DNA from: Natronorubrum tibetense GA33
Lineage (GTDB): Archaea; Halobacteriota; Halobacteria; Halobacteriales; Natrialbaceae
DNA length: 64,000 nucleotides
Direction of reading: 5' to 3'
Assembly: GCF_000383975.1 (NCBI RefSeq)
Contig: NZ_KB913019.1
Span: forward strand, 62,001-126,000
Below are positions 1 to 9,040 of the stretch, piece after piece (the stretch's first letter is position 1; every line of letters begins with the position of its first letter). The notes beneath the pieces are model-generated. The model was not told the DNA's origin. It did no database searches and saw only the letters and a list, made by a program, of their open reading frames with translations. Position numbers and translations under genes: made by a program.

Positions 1-118
1 AAGAACTGAGAGTCCGAATCCTGTGACGGTCGACGATCAGGATCTGTGAGCGCGTCGACTCGAGCCCGTATAGATCAGGCCGTAGACAAAAGACGGCGGG
101 GAGCAACAGTCGATCCCG

Positions 119-1345
119 ATGGATCTGTCGAAACTGAACCGTCGGACCTACCTCCGCGCTACAACGGCAGCGGTGGGTCTTACAGGCCATACCGCCGCTG
201 CAAACGGTCCGTCGGAGTCGGAGGTCGAGGACGGAGCGAACGACTCGAGCGACCATCCGGACGCTACGGGAACCGACGACGATTTCGAGGAACTGGATCG
301 CTGGGATGTCTCCGGCGGAACGCTGACGGCCGACGAGGATCGGTCAGTCGTCGGCTCGCAGAGCGCTCGGCTCGAGACCGACGAGGAACCGGCCACGCTC
401 GCGAAATCGTTCTCGGAGTCGCGCGAACTGACGGACGTCGTTCCCGGCGTCGCGGTCGCGTCGGAGGAGATGGTGATTCCGTGGCTACGGTTGATCGACA
501 GCGACGGCGAGACGATCGAGTACCGTCGCACCGTGACCGGCGACCTGCCGCTCGAGCGATACAACTTCGGCGTGACCGACGTCGACGACGGCTTCGACGC
601 GACGAGCGTCGATGAGGTACACCTACGGATCCCCGGAGGGGACGACGAGGAACGGACGATCTGGTTCGACGACTTCCACTTCACCCCTCGCCCGGAGACG
701 GGAAAGGTGATGATCCAATTCGACGACACCCACGTCACAGATTACACGGAGGCGCTGCCGCTACTCGAAGAGTACGACTATCCCGCGGTGACGTTCGTCA
801 ACCCCGACTACGTCGACGGCGGCGACGTTGGCGGTGACCCGCGAATGACGATCGATCAGTTGCACGAACTCCACGACGCCGGCTGGTGTATCGCGAACCA
901 CACCGCAAGCCATCCGGAACTCCCGGAACTCGACGCCGAGGAGCAGGAGGCCGAGATCCGCGAGGGCAAGGAATGGCTCGAGGGCCACGGCTTCGAGGAG
1001 GGAGCCCGATACTTCGCCTACCCGTTCGGCGAGTACGACGAGACGACGCTCGAACTCGTCGACGAGTACCACGCGATCGGCTTCGGCGGCGGCCAACCGG
1101 TACAGGGGTACACCACGAATACGCGGCTGGCCTCCCGAATCGCCGAACCGGACGCCGAGCGCATCGAGACGGAACTCGAGCGAACGGCCGAGATTCGCGG
1201 GATCACGTCGATGTTTTATCATCGCCTCGAGGACGACGACCTCGAGGCGTTCGAAACACTGGTCGAAACGATTCGCGAGTACGAATTGCGGGGCGAACTC
1301 GAGGTGATTCTGCCGCAGGATCTCGAGCGGGAGTTCCTCTTTTGA
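119..1345 (+). CDS. Secreted polysaccharide deacetylase (NodB-type)
   Basis: The 408-residue protein begins with a twin-arginine signal (RR at 8-9, then an Ala/Gly-rich hydrophobic stretch), so it is probably exported folded by the Tat route. Residues ~75-195 form a beta-rich domain, possibly carbohydrate-binding. A NodB-type deacetylase domain starts near residue 195, with FDDTH (~200-204) in the position of the metal-binding FDDG motif and HTASHPEL (~261-268) supplying the two metal-binding His. The DDT instead of DDG variation is seen in divergent members. The family removes N- or O-acetyl groups from surface polysaccharides; the substrate here is unknown. The ATG at 119 puts the RR motif at the correct place. 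Confidence 0.85.
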   Translation: MDLSKLNRRTYLRATTAAVGLTGHTAAANGPSESEVEDGANDSSDHPDATGTDDDFEELDRWDVSGGTLTADEDRSVVGSQSARLETDEEPATLAKSFSESRELTDVVPGVAVASEEMVIPWLRLIDSDGETIEYRRTVTGDLPLERYNFGVTDVDDGFDATSVDEVHLRIPGGDDEERTIWFDDFHFTPRPETGKVMIQFDDTHVTDYTEALPLLEEYDYPAVTFVNPDYVDGGDVGGDPRMTIDQLHELHDAGWCIANHTASHPELPELDAEEQEAEIREGKEWLEGHGFEEGARYFAYPFGEYDETTLELVDEYHAIGFGGGQPVQGYTTNTRLASRIAEPDAERIETELERTAEIRGITSMFYHRLEDDDLEAFETLVETIREYELRGELEVILPQDLEREFLF

Positions 1346-1524
1346 GACGGAAGCGGGTGTATTCAGGACGCTATTTGTGAATTGTCACTGATGGTCGATA
1401 GCCGGACCGGGAGCCATTTCTCTCTGACTGAACGGTACCTACAGATGCGTACTTTCTGTGAGTTTCAAAACGATCGCTGAATACAATCGCAAGTAGTTTG
1501 TAACAGCCATGAAATAACTTTACC

Positions 1525-2145
1525 ATGGTGTCAGACGGGCAACTAAACTCTGTGCAACTAGGCCTCACTGATTTCATTGGCGTCGTTACGAAGCGTCAGA
1601 CCTACCGAAATCTCCTCTATCTCTTCGTTACGAGCTTCGTCGGCGGCCTCTATTTCGTCGGTATATTTTTCGGGTTCTTCGTTGCGCTTGTTCTCACCCT
1701 CGCTCTCGTTGGCATACCCCTCTTTCTCGTTCTGCTCGCTGGAACTCGCGGTGCAGCAGAGCTTGAACGGCGATTGACGAATCGCTTACTCGGAACGGAT
1801 ATCCACTCACCCCCGTCTGGAGTGAATCCGTTCACGTACGGCTGGGTCTCCGCACTTCGGGAGCTTGTCGTCTCTGACACGACGTGGAAAGGAATCGGAT
1901 TTCTTGCCATCAAAGGTGTAATAGCCTTTTTGCTCCCGCTGTTTGTGTTACTCGCTGGCGTCACCTCGCTTGCGCTGATTCTCTCGCCATTCGGCGAAAC
2001 TGTCGTCTGGGAACTCTGGACGATTGACACGTGGATCGAGTCGCTGATCGCCGTTCCACTTGGGGTACTGACAGGCCTCGCGACGCTCCACGCTCTTAAC
2101 GGACTTGCTCGTGTTACTGGATCCATCGCGGAAAGCCTTCTCTGA
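1525..2145 (+). CDS. Membrane protein with putative sensor domain
   Basis: This 206-residue protein has about four hydrophobic segments in two pairs (roughly residues 30-75 and 125-200), separated by a cytoplasmic or loop region that contains TRGAAELERRL. The arrangement matches the 'putative sensor' domain (Pfam Sensor family) that in haloarchaea and actinobacteria occurs alone or fused to histidine kinases. No kinase, HAMP or output domain is attached, so it is either a stand-alone membrane protein or the partner of a kinase elsewhere. The family assignment rests on pattern recall. Confidence 0.6.
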   Translation: MVSDGQLNSVQLGLTDFIGVVTKRQTYRNLLYLFVTSFVGGLYFVGIFFGFFVALVLTLALVGIPLFLVLLAGTRGAAELERRLTNRLLGTDIHSPPSGVNPFTYGWVSALRELVVSDTTWKGIGFLAIKGVIAFLLPLFVLLAGVTSLALILSPFGETVVWELWTIDTWIESLIAVPLGVLTGLATLHALNGLARVTGSIAESLL

Positions 2146-2254
2146 GACAGAGGCTCTGTTGAAATCTTCGAAGAGATATATTCGTCCTGTAAATTGATGG
2201 GGGAATCCCGAGCTGAGGCTACCCTTCAAGGTCCGTGTCAACCAAGAATCGTCA

Positions 2255-2494
2255 ATGTCAGACCACGAGATCACCCTCACCATCGACGGAGATCAAGAGC
2301 GGTTGGCGAGTGAGGGACGAACGCGGCTCATCCACATGCTTCAGGAGGAACTCGGCGTTACCGCCCCAAAAGTCGACTGTGAGACCAGCAAGTGTGTGGC
2401 CTGTACGGCCGAATTCGACGAAGCGGCCACTGTAGCTGCGGACGGCGTGGATACCGTGAGTGCTGACGAATTTGTACCGGAGGGAGAGAACTGA
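2255..2494 (+). pseudogene. Truncated [2Fe-2S] subunit (CoxS/XdhC-like) remnant
   Basis: The 79-residue reading frame starts like a molybdenum hydroxylase iron-sulfur subunit: ITLTIDGDQERL, then CETSKCVACT with three Cys of the plant-type [2Fe-2S] motif. It then jumps to a short tail (ADGVDTVSADEFVPEGE). Intact family members have about 155-170 residues, a fourth Cys for the first cluster and a C-terminal domain with four more Cys for the second cluster. All of these are missing, so the protein cannot carry either cluster normally. The stop overlaps the next start (TGATG), so the S-M-L operon architecture survives. This is best read as an in-frame internal deletion plus loss of the C-terminal domain. 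Confidence 0.75.
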
Positions 2495-2667
2495 TGTACC
2501 AGCCACCGTTCGATTATCGTCACGCCTCAAACGGGTATCGTGTGAGCGTCCTTTCGACCGACACCGAACAGGCAGTTCTGGCGGCCGTCGACGACGCGAC
2601 GGACGACTCTACTGCCGACAGCTTGGTCGGCCACCGATTTACCGGTCGAAGAGGTACGCACCGATGA
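2494..2667 (+). pseudogene. Remnant of FAD subunit (CoxM-like)
   Basis: A 57-residue frame lies exactly where the medium FAD-binding subunit should be, between the small- and large-subunit genes, and overlaps both (TGATG at 2492-2496 and ATGA at 2664-2667). It begins MYQPPFDYRHAS, close to the typical N-terminus of CoxM/XdhB proteins. The rest (TDTEQAVLAAVDDATDD and on) resembles the helical C-terminal region of the family, although this match is weak. Intact members have about 280-290 residues, so some 230 residues, including the FAD site, are gone. Function is not expected. Confidence 0.6.
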
Positions 2668-5102
2668 GCGACGCGGAATCTTCGGATGCAGAGCAGGGAG
2701 TCAAACTGGACGCTGACGACGCCGATGGTGACACAGGTGAGACGTACACAGGGTCTCGAGAAATGCGCCGGGAGGACGCCGCGTTGCTGACCGGCCGTGC
2801 CGAGTACACCGACGATCACGAGCCGCCGGGAACGGTCTCCCTCGCGTTCGTCCGGAGCGAGTACGGCCACGCCGACCTGAAAGAAATCGACACGTCCGCC
2901 GCCGAGGCGATTGACGGCGTGCTCGGAGCGTACACGTGGAACGATATCGAGGCGTCGCCGTCGCCGGGCCGACTTCCGCTTTCGGGACTCGAAGAGGATA
3001 TCCCGGCCCATCCGGTGCTCGCGACGGATCGTGTACGGTACCACGGCCAGCCCGTCGCCGCCGTCGTCGCCGAAGACCGGTATCGCGCACGCGACGGTGT
3101 CGCGGCAGTCGACATCGAATACAAACCGCTCGAGGCGGTGGTCGACCCACAGGAAGCGGCGACCGATCCGAACGCGCCCCAACTATTCGCGGAAGCGCCG
3201 GACAACGTCGCGACAGCCGCCGAGTTGGGTGACGCTGATGCGACCGACGAGGCGTTCGCCGCAGCCGATCGGACCGTGGAGATCGAGCTGACGAACAACC
3301 GACTGATCCCCTCTGCGCTCGAGCCACGGGCGGCCGTCGCGGAGTTCGACTCCGACGAGGGATTCACCGTCACGATGACCAGCCAGTCGCCACACGGCCA
3401 CCGCCGGAAGCTAGCCCACTCGCTCGGCGTTCGCGAAGGAGAGATTCGGGTCGTCTCGCCCCACGTCGGTGGCGGGTTCGGTCACAAGGGACACCACCAT
3501 CCCGGCGAGGCGATGGCGGCGTGGTGTGCCCGCGAACTCGAGCGGCCGGTCAAGTGGACCGCAACGCGGAGCGAAAACTATCTCGAGGGTGCACACGGGC
3601 GCGATCACCGCACCACCGCGACGCTGGCGATCGACGACGACGGAACAATTCGCGGGCTCAGCGCGGAGACGTACGCCAACGTCGGTGGCTACGGGCTCGG
3701 CAGCGGCGCAGCGATGCCCGCCAGGTACGGACGACTGCTGTCCAGTCAGTACGCGATCAATGCCATCCACTGTGAGACTCACACCGTCTTCACCAACACG
3801 GCGCCGATCCACTCCTACCGCGGTGCCGGCCGTCCCGAGGCGATATACGTCATCGAGCGGCTGGTCGACGTCGCCGCAGACGAACTGGGGATGGATCCCG
3901 CCGAACTCCGCCGACGGAACCTCATCCCGTCCGGAGCGTTCCCCTACGAGACGCCTGTCGGGGCGACGTACGACTCGGGCGACTACGAGCCCGCGATGGC
4001 GAAAGCACTCGACGCGATCGGGTATGACGACCTTCGCGATCGGTTTGGGACAAATTGGAATCGCTCGAGCGAAGCGATCGAGAACGGAGAGATGGACGAC
4101 GGCCGGCTTCGCGGCGTCGGGATCGCCAACTACGTCGAGTCCACCGGCGGCGGCTTCGAGAGCGGGCTCGTCCGCGTCCTCCCTGACGGCGACGTGAACG
4201 TCTACGCGGGGACTCACTCGCACGGACAGGGCCACGAGACGACCTACGCCCAGCTCGTCGCGGACGCGCTCTCCCTCCCGCTCGATCGGATCCACGTCTC
4301 CGAGGGCGACACGGACGCGATCCCCACCGGGACGGGCACCTTCGGGAGCCGGTCGACTATCGTCGGCGGCAACGCGGTCGTCACGAGCGCCGAGACGGTG
4401 CTCTCGAAGGCGCGTCGGATCGCCGCCGCCGAACTTGAGGCCGATCCGGAGCGAGTCGCGTACGACGACGGAACGTTTACCGTGTCCGGAACAGACGGTC
4501 CCGGAGCGGGCGAATCCGGCGCACGCGGTGACGAAACGGTTTCGTTCGCGGCCGTCGCCGGGACGGCGTACAGTAGGGGGCTTCCCAACGGCCTCGAGCC
4601 GGGGCTGGAAGCGACGACGTTCTACGAACTGGACGGAACGGCGTACACCTTCGGCACGCACGCCTGCATCGTCGCCGTCGATCCCGCCACCGGCGACGTG
4701 GAACTCGAGCGCTATCTCGCCGTCGACGACTGCGGCGAACGGGTCAACCCGACCATCGTCGAAGGCCAGGTACACGGCGGTGTCGCACAAGGGATCGCAC
4801 AGGCGCGCTACGAGCAGGTCGCCTACGACGAGGACGGCACGCTCCTGACCGACGCGATGGACAGCTACGGCGTCCCGCGCGCCGCCGACCTTCCGCCAAT
4901 CGAGACCGACGCGACGGTAACGCCAAGCCCCCTGAACGCACTCGGAGTCAAAGGAATCGGCGAGGCCGGCACCATCGCAGCGCCACCGGCCGTCGTAAAC
5001 GCCGTGTGTGACGCGCTCGACGTCGTTCACATCGACATGCCGCTTACTGAAGAGCGCGTCTGGCAGGCTGTTTCGGACGAGCGAGGCGATGTGATTGAAT
5101 AG
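2664..5102 (+). CDS. Molybdopterin-binding large subunit, xanthine/CO dehydrogenase family
   Basis: An 812-residue molybdenum hydroxylase catalytic subunit of full family length. Residues ~40-150 form the a/b hammerhead domain, followed by two Mo-pterin-binding domains. The active-site loop reads SYRGAGRPEA (~384), which is the AYRGAGR (form II) type and not the CSFR loop of true CO dehydrogenase. The catalytic Glu lies in GEAGTIAAP (~766). The start at 2664 is chosen because it overlaps the preceding frame by ATGA; a longer in-frame extension has no family resemblance. Its small and medium subunits upstream are broken, so the enzyme is either idle or borrows partners encoded elsewhere. The substrate is unknown. 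Confidence 0.88.
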   Translation: MSDAESSDAEQGVKLDADDADGDTGETYTGSREMRREDAALLTGRAEYTDDHEPPGTVSLAFVRSEYGHADLKEIDTSAAEAIDGVLGAYTWNDIEASPSPGRLPLSGLEEDIPAHPVLATDRVRYHGQPVAAVVAEDRYRARDGVAAVDIEYKPLEAVVDPQEAATDPNAPQLFAEAPDNVATAAELGDADATDEAFAAADRTVEIELTNNRLIPSALEPRAAVAEFDSDEGFTVTMTSQSPHGHRRKLAHSLGVREGEIRVVSPHVGGGFGHKGHHHPGEAMAAWCARELERPVKWTATRSENYLEGAHGRDHRTTATLAIDDDGTIRGLSAETYANVGGYGLGSGAAMPARYGRLLSSQYAINAIHCETHTVFTNTAPIHSYRGAGRPEAIYVIERLVDVAADELGMDPAELRRRNLIPSGAFPYETPVGATYDSGDYEPAMAKALDAIGYDDLRDRFGTNWNRSSEAIENGEMDDGRLRGVGIANYVESTGGGFESGLVRVLPDGDVNVYAGTHSHGQGHETTYAQLVADALSLPLDRIHVSEGDTDAIPTGTGTFGSRSTIVGGNAVVTSAETVLSKARRIAAAELEADPERVAYDDGTFTVSGTDGPGAGESGARGDETVSFAAVAGTAYSRGLPNGLEPGLEATTFYELDGTAYTFGTHACIVAVDPATGDVELERYLAVDDCGERVNPTIVEGQVHGGVAQGIAQARYEQVAYDEDGTLLTDAMDSYGVPRAADLPPIETDATVTPSPLNALGVKGIGEAGTIAAPPAVVNAVCDALDVVHIDMPLTEERVWQAVSDERGDVIE

Positions 5103-5119
5103 ATGAATGTTGGGAGCGT

Positions 5120-5162
5120 AAGCGGACGGTGACGCCCGTCAGGGCGTTCGCTGTCCGTCCCC
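5120..5162. other. Inverted-repeat hairpin downstream of the large subunit
   Basis: About 20 bases after the stop, GGACGG (5124-5129) can pair with CCGTCC (5155-5160), and CGCCC (5133-5137) with GGGCG (5142-5146) around a 4-base loop. This may be a transcription-end or RNA-stability structure. No T-tract follows directly, so a classical terminator is not clear. Confidence 0.35.
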
Positions 5163-5397
5163 ACTCGACCGGTTATTCTCTTCGAGAGAGACAAGTGATA
5201 CTTCGCTTAATCGGTGTGTACCCTCTCATAAAGCGATTTAGACTAGGTACATCGGCTAGCTGATAGCGTTCCAGATCCGCCGATGGCTTCGCCGTCGCGG
5301 TCCACTATTGATGAAATTCTGTTACGATTAACGGCGACTAATCTTGGGCATAGATTGCAAGATATCTATACTCAAAACTACTTCTCGATGTCGCAGT

Positions 5398-5724
5398 GTT
5401 CGGACATCGAGGCACGAATCCAGCTGCTGCGTTTCTGCACCGACTGACCGAGAAACACGTCTATCCAAAACCGATTTTCTCGCTGACAGCTATGTATATC
5501 TAACTGCCCTCTTTTGATTAGGATTGAGCGATCAACTCGGCTACGTTGATCGAAACCTGATCGAAAAGTGGTTTCACACCTCGAACGTGAGAGCAGACCG
5601 CTCCCATAACTCTTGGTGGACAGCTACGCGAGCGTCAGATAATGCATTGACCATTTTGTACACTGCTATAATACGCCATGACCGAACCAGTCACTCATCT
5701 GATAGAAGCCAGCGGAGGTGCTAA
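5398..5724 (+). pseudogene. IS6-type transposase remnant
   Basis: Two short pieces in different frames carry the C-terminal half of a haloarchaeal IS6/IS240-type transposase. The piece near 5410-5457 reads NPAAAFLHRLTEKH. The piece from about 5530 reads LGYVDRNLIEKWFHT followed by NVRADRSHNSW, which matches the conserved IEKWFHTxKxRxDRxHNSW region of these enzymes. The intervening bases contain stops and the tail is frameshifted. The catalytic N-terminal part is gone. The family is assigned from remembered motifs. Confidence 0.6.
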
Positions 5725-5867
5725 ATTAGAGAGTGGCCGAAGCGGGCCATCTCCATGAAAGCTAACGATTGGTAGTTATTGTATCAATTCCGAGAGTCGT
5801 TCACGAGGGATGGTGGAGAGCGATAGTAACCGTTAGAATTTTTTACTCAGGAGTTGTCGATGACACA

Positions 5868-6680
5868 GTGGACCATCTCGACGAAATCTCTGTCGAGGAA
5901 TTACAAGATGCCCTCGACAACGTGGAGGGAAAGAAGCCGACACAACGGCTATTAGCTGCAATAGCGTACAAAAATGGCCTCACACAGACTGAACTAGCCG
6001 AATGGTACGGCGTTCAGCGACGGACGATCTATAGCTGGCTCAAGCGACTTGACACCGATGAGTCGCTCGAACTGGCTGTTACTGATGCTCACCGGTCTGG
6101 GAGAAAGCGGAAAATCTCAGAAAGCGAGCAAAAAGAATTCGAAGAAGCTGTCCACGAATCTCCTGTGAAAGTTGGATTTGACGCGCAGGCGTGGACGCCG
6201 GCGCTCGTCCAGCAGTATCTTAACGAGACATACGAAGTCGACTACTCAATCCCAAGTTGCCGGCGGTTGCTCAAAGAAGCGGGATTGAATTATCAAAAAC
6301 CACGCCATACAGCCGCTGAGTCCAATTCTGGCGAGCAAGAAACGTTCCGCGATGAACTCAAAAAAAGTGGCGGAAAATGGACGTCACAGTAGTCTGTATC
6401 GATCAAACGAAGGAATCTGTCCACGTCAAGCCGCGTGTCGCATGGTTTCGGCGCGGTATGCGGCAGGCTGTTGAACTCTCTGGACAACGCGACTGGACGT
6501 GTCTGCTGGGCGATAACGGTAATCGCTATTTCTCTCGAACTAAATCCGGTCGAGGAGTGCTGGCGACAGCTGCAAACGTCTCTCATCAATCGGCTCTTTG
6601 ATTCACTGAATGAGTTACCAACGGTGCTCGATACCCCTCTTGGTAAACTCTCTGTACCAAAAGTGAGTAACTATTTCTAA
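5868..6680 (+). pseudogene. IS630-type transposase, frameshifted and internally deleted
   Basis: The first frame (GTG 5868 to 6392) has the helix-turn-helix part of an IS630-family transposase: LTQTELAEWYGVQRRTIYSWL, then SIPSCRRLLKEAGL and a linker. A frameshift near 6375 moves the reading into a second frame that reads VVCIDQTKESV, the first catalytic Asp block, up to QRDWTCLLG. A jump near 6515-6535 then leads to LELNPVEECWRQLQ (catalytic Glu block) and the C-terminus SVPKVSNYF ending at 6680. The segment carrying the second catalytic Asp is missing. Compared with intact relatives roughly 75 residues are lost. The element cannot transpose on its own. Confidence 0.8.
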
Positions 6681-6696
6681 TTCTGTTATAGCGAAG

Positions 6697-6990
6697 ATAG
6701 CCCTCCCGACCGGCGAACCACGTCGGGTTCGATTCCAGTCTCCTCGAGGGGGTCGCAAACAGTCATAACCGAATCCAGAGATGGATCGGGATCGTAGAGT
6801 TCGTCCGACGAGATCTTGCTTCCTTCGTCGACGGCTCAAAATTCCTCGAAAACGTTGAGAACGGTGACACCAAGGTCCTTCGGGCCCGCGACGGGGTCCT
6901 TGTGAGCAGCGATTTGATGAACTCGACGACCTGCATTCCCTGCTCCTGTTGGGTGTCGGCTGGGACGACGATTCGGTATATGATCGATAT
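6697..6990 (-). pseudogene. Decayed coding sequence, family not recognised
   Basis: On the minus strand, protein-like sequence is split over frames: ADTQQEQGMQVVEFIKSLL (rc of about 6900-6960), then after a frameshift DPVAGPKDLGVTVLNVFEEF, an in-frame stop, and EGSKISSDELYDPDPSLDS followed by VCDPLEETGIEPDVVRR. The acidic composition and codon pattern are those of a real haloarchaeal protein, but I do not recognise the family. It lies in the 446-base gap between the transposase scar and the MFS gene and is probably the tail end of a gene cut by the insertion events. Confidence 0.4.
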
Positions 6991-7126
6991 AGGGCGTGGA
7001 ATTTACCTAATTCTACATTCTCTGACTTAGCGGAGCCACCACGGCAGTTTCCGCCGACTCGCTCACCACTAAGCACCCAGTCCGGTATCGGAACCGCTTT
7101 TCCAACCCCCGAGAAACGGTACTCTA

Positions 7127-8299
7127 GTGAACTGGTCGTACAGAAATACGGTCCTCATCCTGTGTACGTCCGCCTTCTTTGCGACGGTTACCGCCCGGCT
7201 AGTGATCAGTCCAGTTGTCCCAGATATTGTCGACAGCTTCGGCGTAAGTACGGGGGCCGTGGGTCTCGCGCTGTCGGGGATGTGGGCTGCCTACGCCCTT
7301 TCACAGTTTCCCAGCGGCCTGCTTGGGGATCGATACGGCGAACGACGGATCATCGTAACAGCAATCGGGGGCACGGCCGTCGCCAGCGCGTTGCTGGCCC
7401 TCTCGCCGACCTACTTCAGCTTTCTGTTGTTTGCTGTCGTCCTGGGTGCGGCAGCCGGTCTCCACTACAGCGTCGCGACGACGCTGCTGACCGGACTGTA
7501 CGATCGGACCGGACGCGCAATCGGGATTCACGTCACTGGCGCACCGCTGGCCGGGCTCCTTGCTCCGATACTTGCTGCCCTCGCTGCGAGTCGGTACGGC
7601 TGGCGCGCAGCGGTGGCCGTCGGCGTTGCTGTCGCGGTCCCCATCGTGATCGTCCTCGTATGGCGTATTCGCCCGACAGAACCTCGACATCCGGATCGAC
7701 GGATGCGCGATCAGATCGATCCCGGGCTGCTCGCCGAACTGCTCTCCCGCCCCGCCGTCGCGTACACGACCGTTCTCAGTGCGCTGGGTGCTTTCACCTG
7801 GCAGGCGACGGCCTCGTTTCTCCCCGCATTTCTTGAGGTTGGCTACGGGCTCTCCCGGACGGACGCAGGGCTCCTGTTTTCATGGTACTTCCTCGTCAAC
7901 GGTGGCGTCCAGCCGGTAATAGGCGCGCTGTCGGACCGGTACTCGCGAGATGCCGCGGCGGGACTAACGATGACGGCGGGCCTGATCGGCTTCGGCGTGT
8001 TGGTCACGGGTAACGGACTGCCGGCGGCGATCGGCGGCGTCACCTGTGTCGGGGTCGCGATGACCTGGGGCGCGCCGCTGCAGTCACGGTTCATGGATGC
8101 ACTTGATTCGTCGGAGCGCGGACTCGGATTCGGACTCGTCCGGACCGTCTACATGACCCTCGGTGCGACCGGCAGTGTCGCTATTGGTGCCACCGCGGAC
8201 GTCTTCGGCTGGATGGTCGCGTTTAGCCTCCTCTCGGCGGTAATGGGAGTCGCACTGGTGACGATCGCCGCGAACACCGTTCTCTCGCTGGGGTACTGA
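7127..8299 (+). CDS. MFS transporter (paralogue 1)
   Basis: A 390-residue major facilitator with 12 predicted membrane segments. The cytoplasmic loop between helices 2 and 3 reads GLLGDRYGERR, the classic MFS motif A. ISPVVPDIVDSFGV, GLHYSVATTLL and GFGLVRTVYM are shared almost word for word with the transporters at 32706 and 44758, so the three are close paralogues. The start codon is GTG at 7127, aligned with the ATG starts of the paralogues. The substrate is unknown; an organic anion is plausible given the CoA-enzyme surroundings. The only downstream neighbour on the other strand is a broken ThDP-enzyme gene. Confidence 0.88.
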   Translation: MNWSYRNTVLILCTSAFFATVTARLVISPVVPDIVDSFGVSTGAVGLALSGMWAAYALSQFPSGLLGDRYGERRIIVTAIGGTAVASALLALSPTYFSFLLFAVVLGAAAGLHYSVATTLLTGLYDRTGRAIGIHVTGAPLAGLLAPILAALAASRYGWRAAVAVGVAVAVPIVIVLVWRIRPTEPRHPDRRMRDQIDPGLLAELLSRPAVAYTTVLSALGAFTWQATASFLPAFLEVGYGLSRTDAGLLFSWYFLVNGGVQPVIGALSDRYSRDAAAGLTMTAGLIGFGVLVTGNGLPAAIGGVTCVGVAMTWGAPLQSRFMDALDSSERGLGFGLVRTVYMTLGATGSVAIGATADVFGWMVAFSLLSAVMGVALVTIAANTVLSLGY

Positions 8300-8340
8300 C
8301 CCACATCCAAGGAATCTCGGGCCCGGTTCACCGATATCCG

Positions 8341-9040
8341 CTACTCGCTCATCCAGTCGCTGGTCTGTGGCTCGCCCTGGTCGGTCGGTGCCTCGAGCAA
8401 CACCAGTTCGTCGGCGACGATGCCGACGGCCGGCTCGTATCCGGTGCCGAGGTCGTCGTCGAGTATGACGTGGACAAGTGTCTCCGGAATGTCGACCAAC
8501 CAGGCGCGGATGGCGATGGCGTCGAAGTCGGTCCCGATCGCCAGTGCAGCGTCGGCGTCGGAAAGCAAGTCGGCGGCCGCCGCGACGATTTCGTCCGGAA
8601 CGCTCGAGACGTAGTCCGATCGTCGTCACCGGCCGACGCGAGCGGGACGTCCATCCCGAAGAAGTTCTTCGAGATACCGACACGGACGGGCCCCTTCGGC
8701 GGCGTCTTCGCGACCGCTTCCTCGAGGACTGCGGCGGTGCCCGTTAGCTGCTCGACGAGCAGGTTCGCCTTGACAATGCTGTCATAGGCATCGGATGGCG
8801 TCCCATGGATGGCATCGCCGCCGCGGAGTTCTGGCTCGGTCTCGACAGCGAGGTGGATCAGTACCGTACAATCGTGGCGCGCATTCTTCTGGCCGTCCAT
8901 CGCGTTCATATCGCCCAGGTCAGGAACGACAGCTGTCGCCGCGAGGGAGCCGCTGATTTTTGTATACCCCCACGCCTAATGAGTAACGGCAGTCTCGTGG
9001 CGGGCCACAACCAACTGGATGGTCGTTTCGGATAGTGAAA
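8341..9040 (-). pseudogene. Broken ThDP-dependent enzyme gene
   Basis: Minus-strand sequence parallels the intact ThDP enzyme at 52004-53647. It retains VVARHETAV with the catalytic Glu region, then an in-frame TAG (8976-8978) where the intact gene has Gln, then GDMNAMDGQKNARHDCT, ETEPELRGGDAIHGTP and GPVRVGISKNFFGMDVPL. A frameshift follows, then a join ADLL/SDADAALAIGTDFD that skips about 80 residues of the central domain, and a second join from GIVAD to the C-terminus EPQTSDWMSE that skips about 200 residues including the ThDP-binding GDG motif. The 5' end before about 9040 is also missing. No active protein can be made. Confidence 0.85.

Noticed and set aside
46-615. Plus-strand frame overlapping the polysaccharide deacetylase start
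   Set aside because: Arg-rich shadow; the deacetylase frame has a Tat signal and catalytic motifs.
3411-5030. Long minus-strand open frame (539 codons) opposite the molybdenum hydroxylase gene
   Set aside because: Arg/Val-rich composition without family motifs; it is the usual antisense shadow of a high-GC acidic gene, which itself has complete motifs.
6715-6745. GGTTCGATTCC string resembling a tRNA T-arm
   Set aside because: Flanking bases do not pair as a T-stem, there is no acceptor stem or anticodon arm, and the stretch belongs to minus-strand protein-like sequence.
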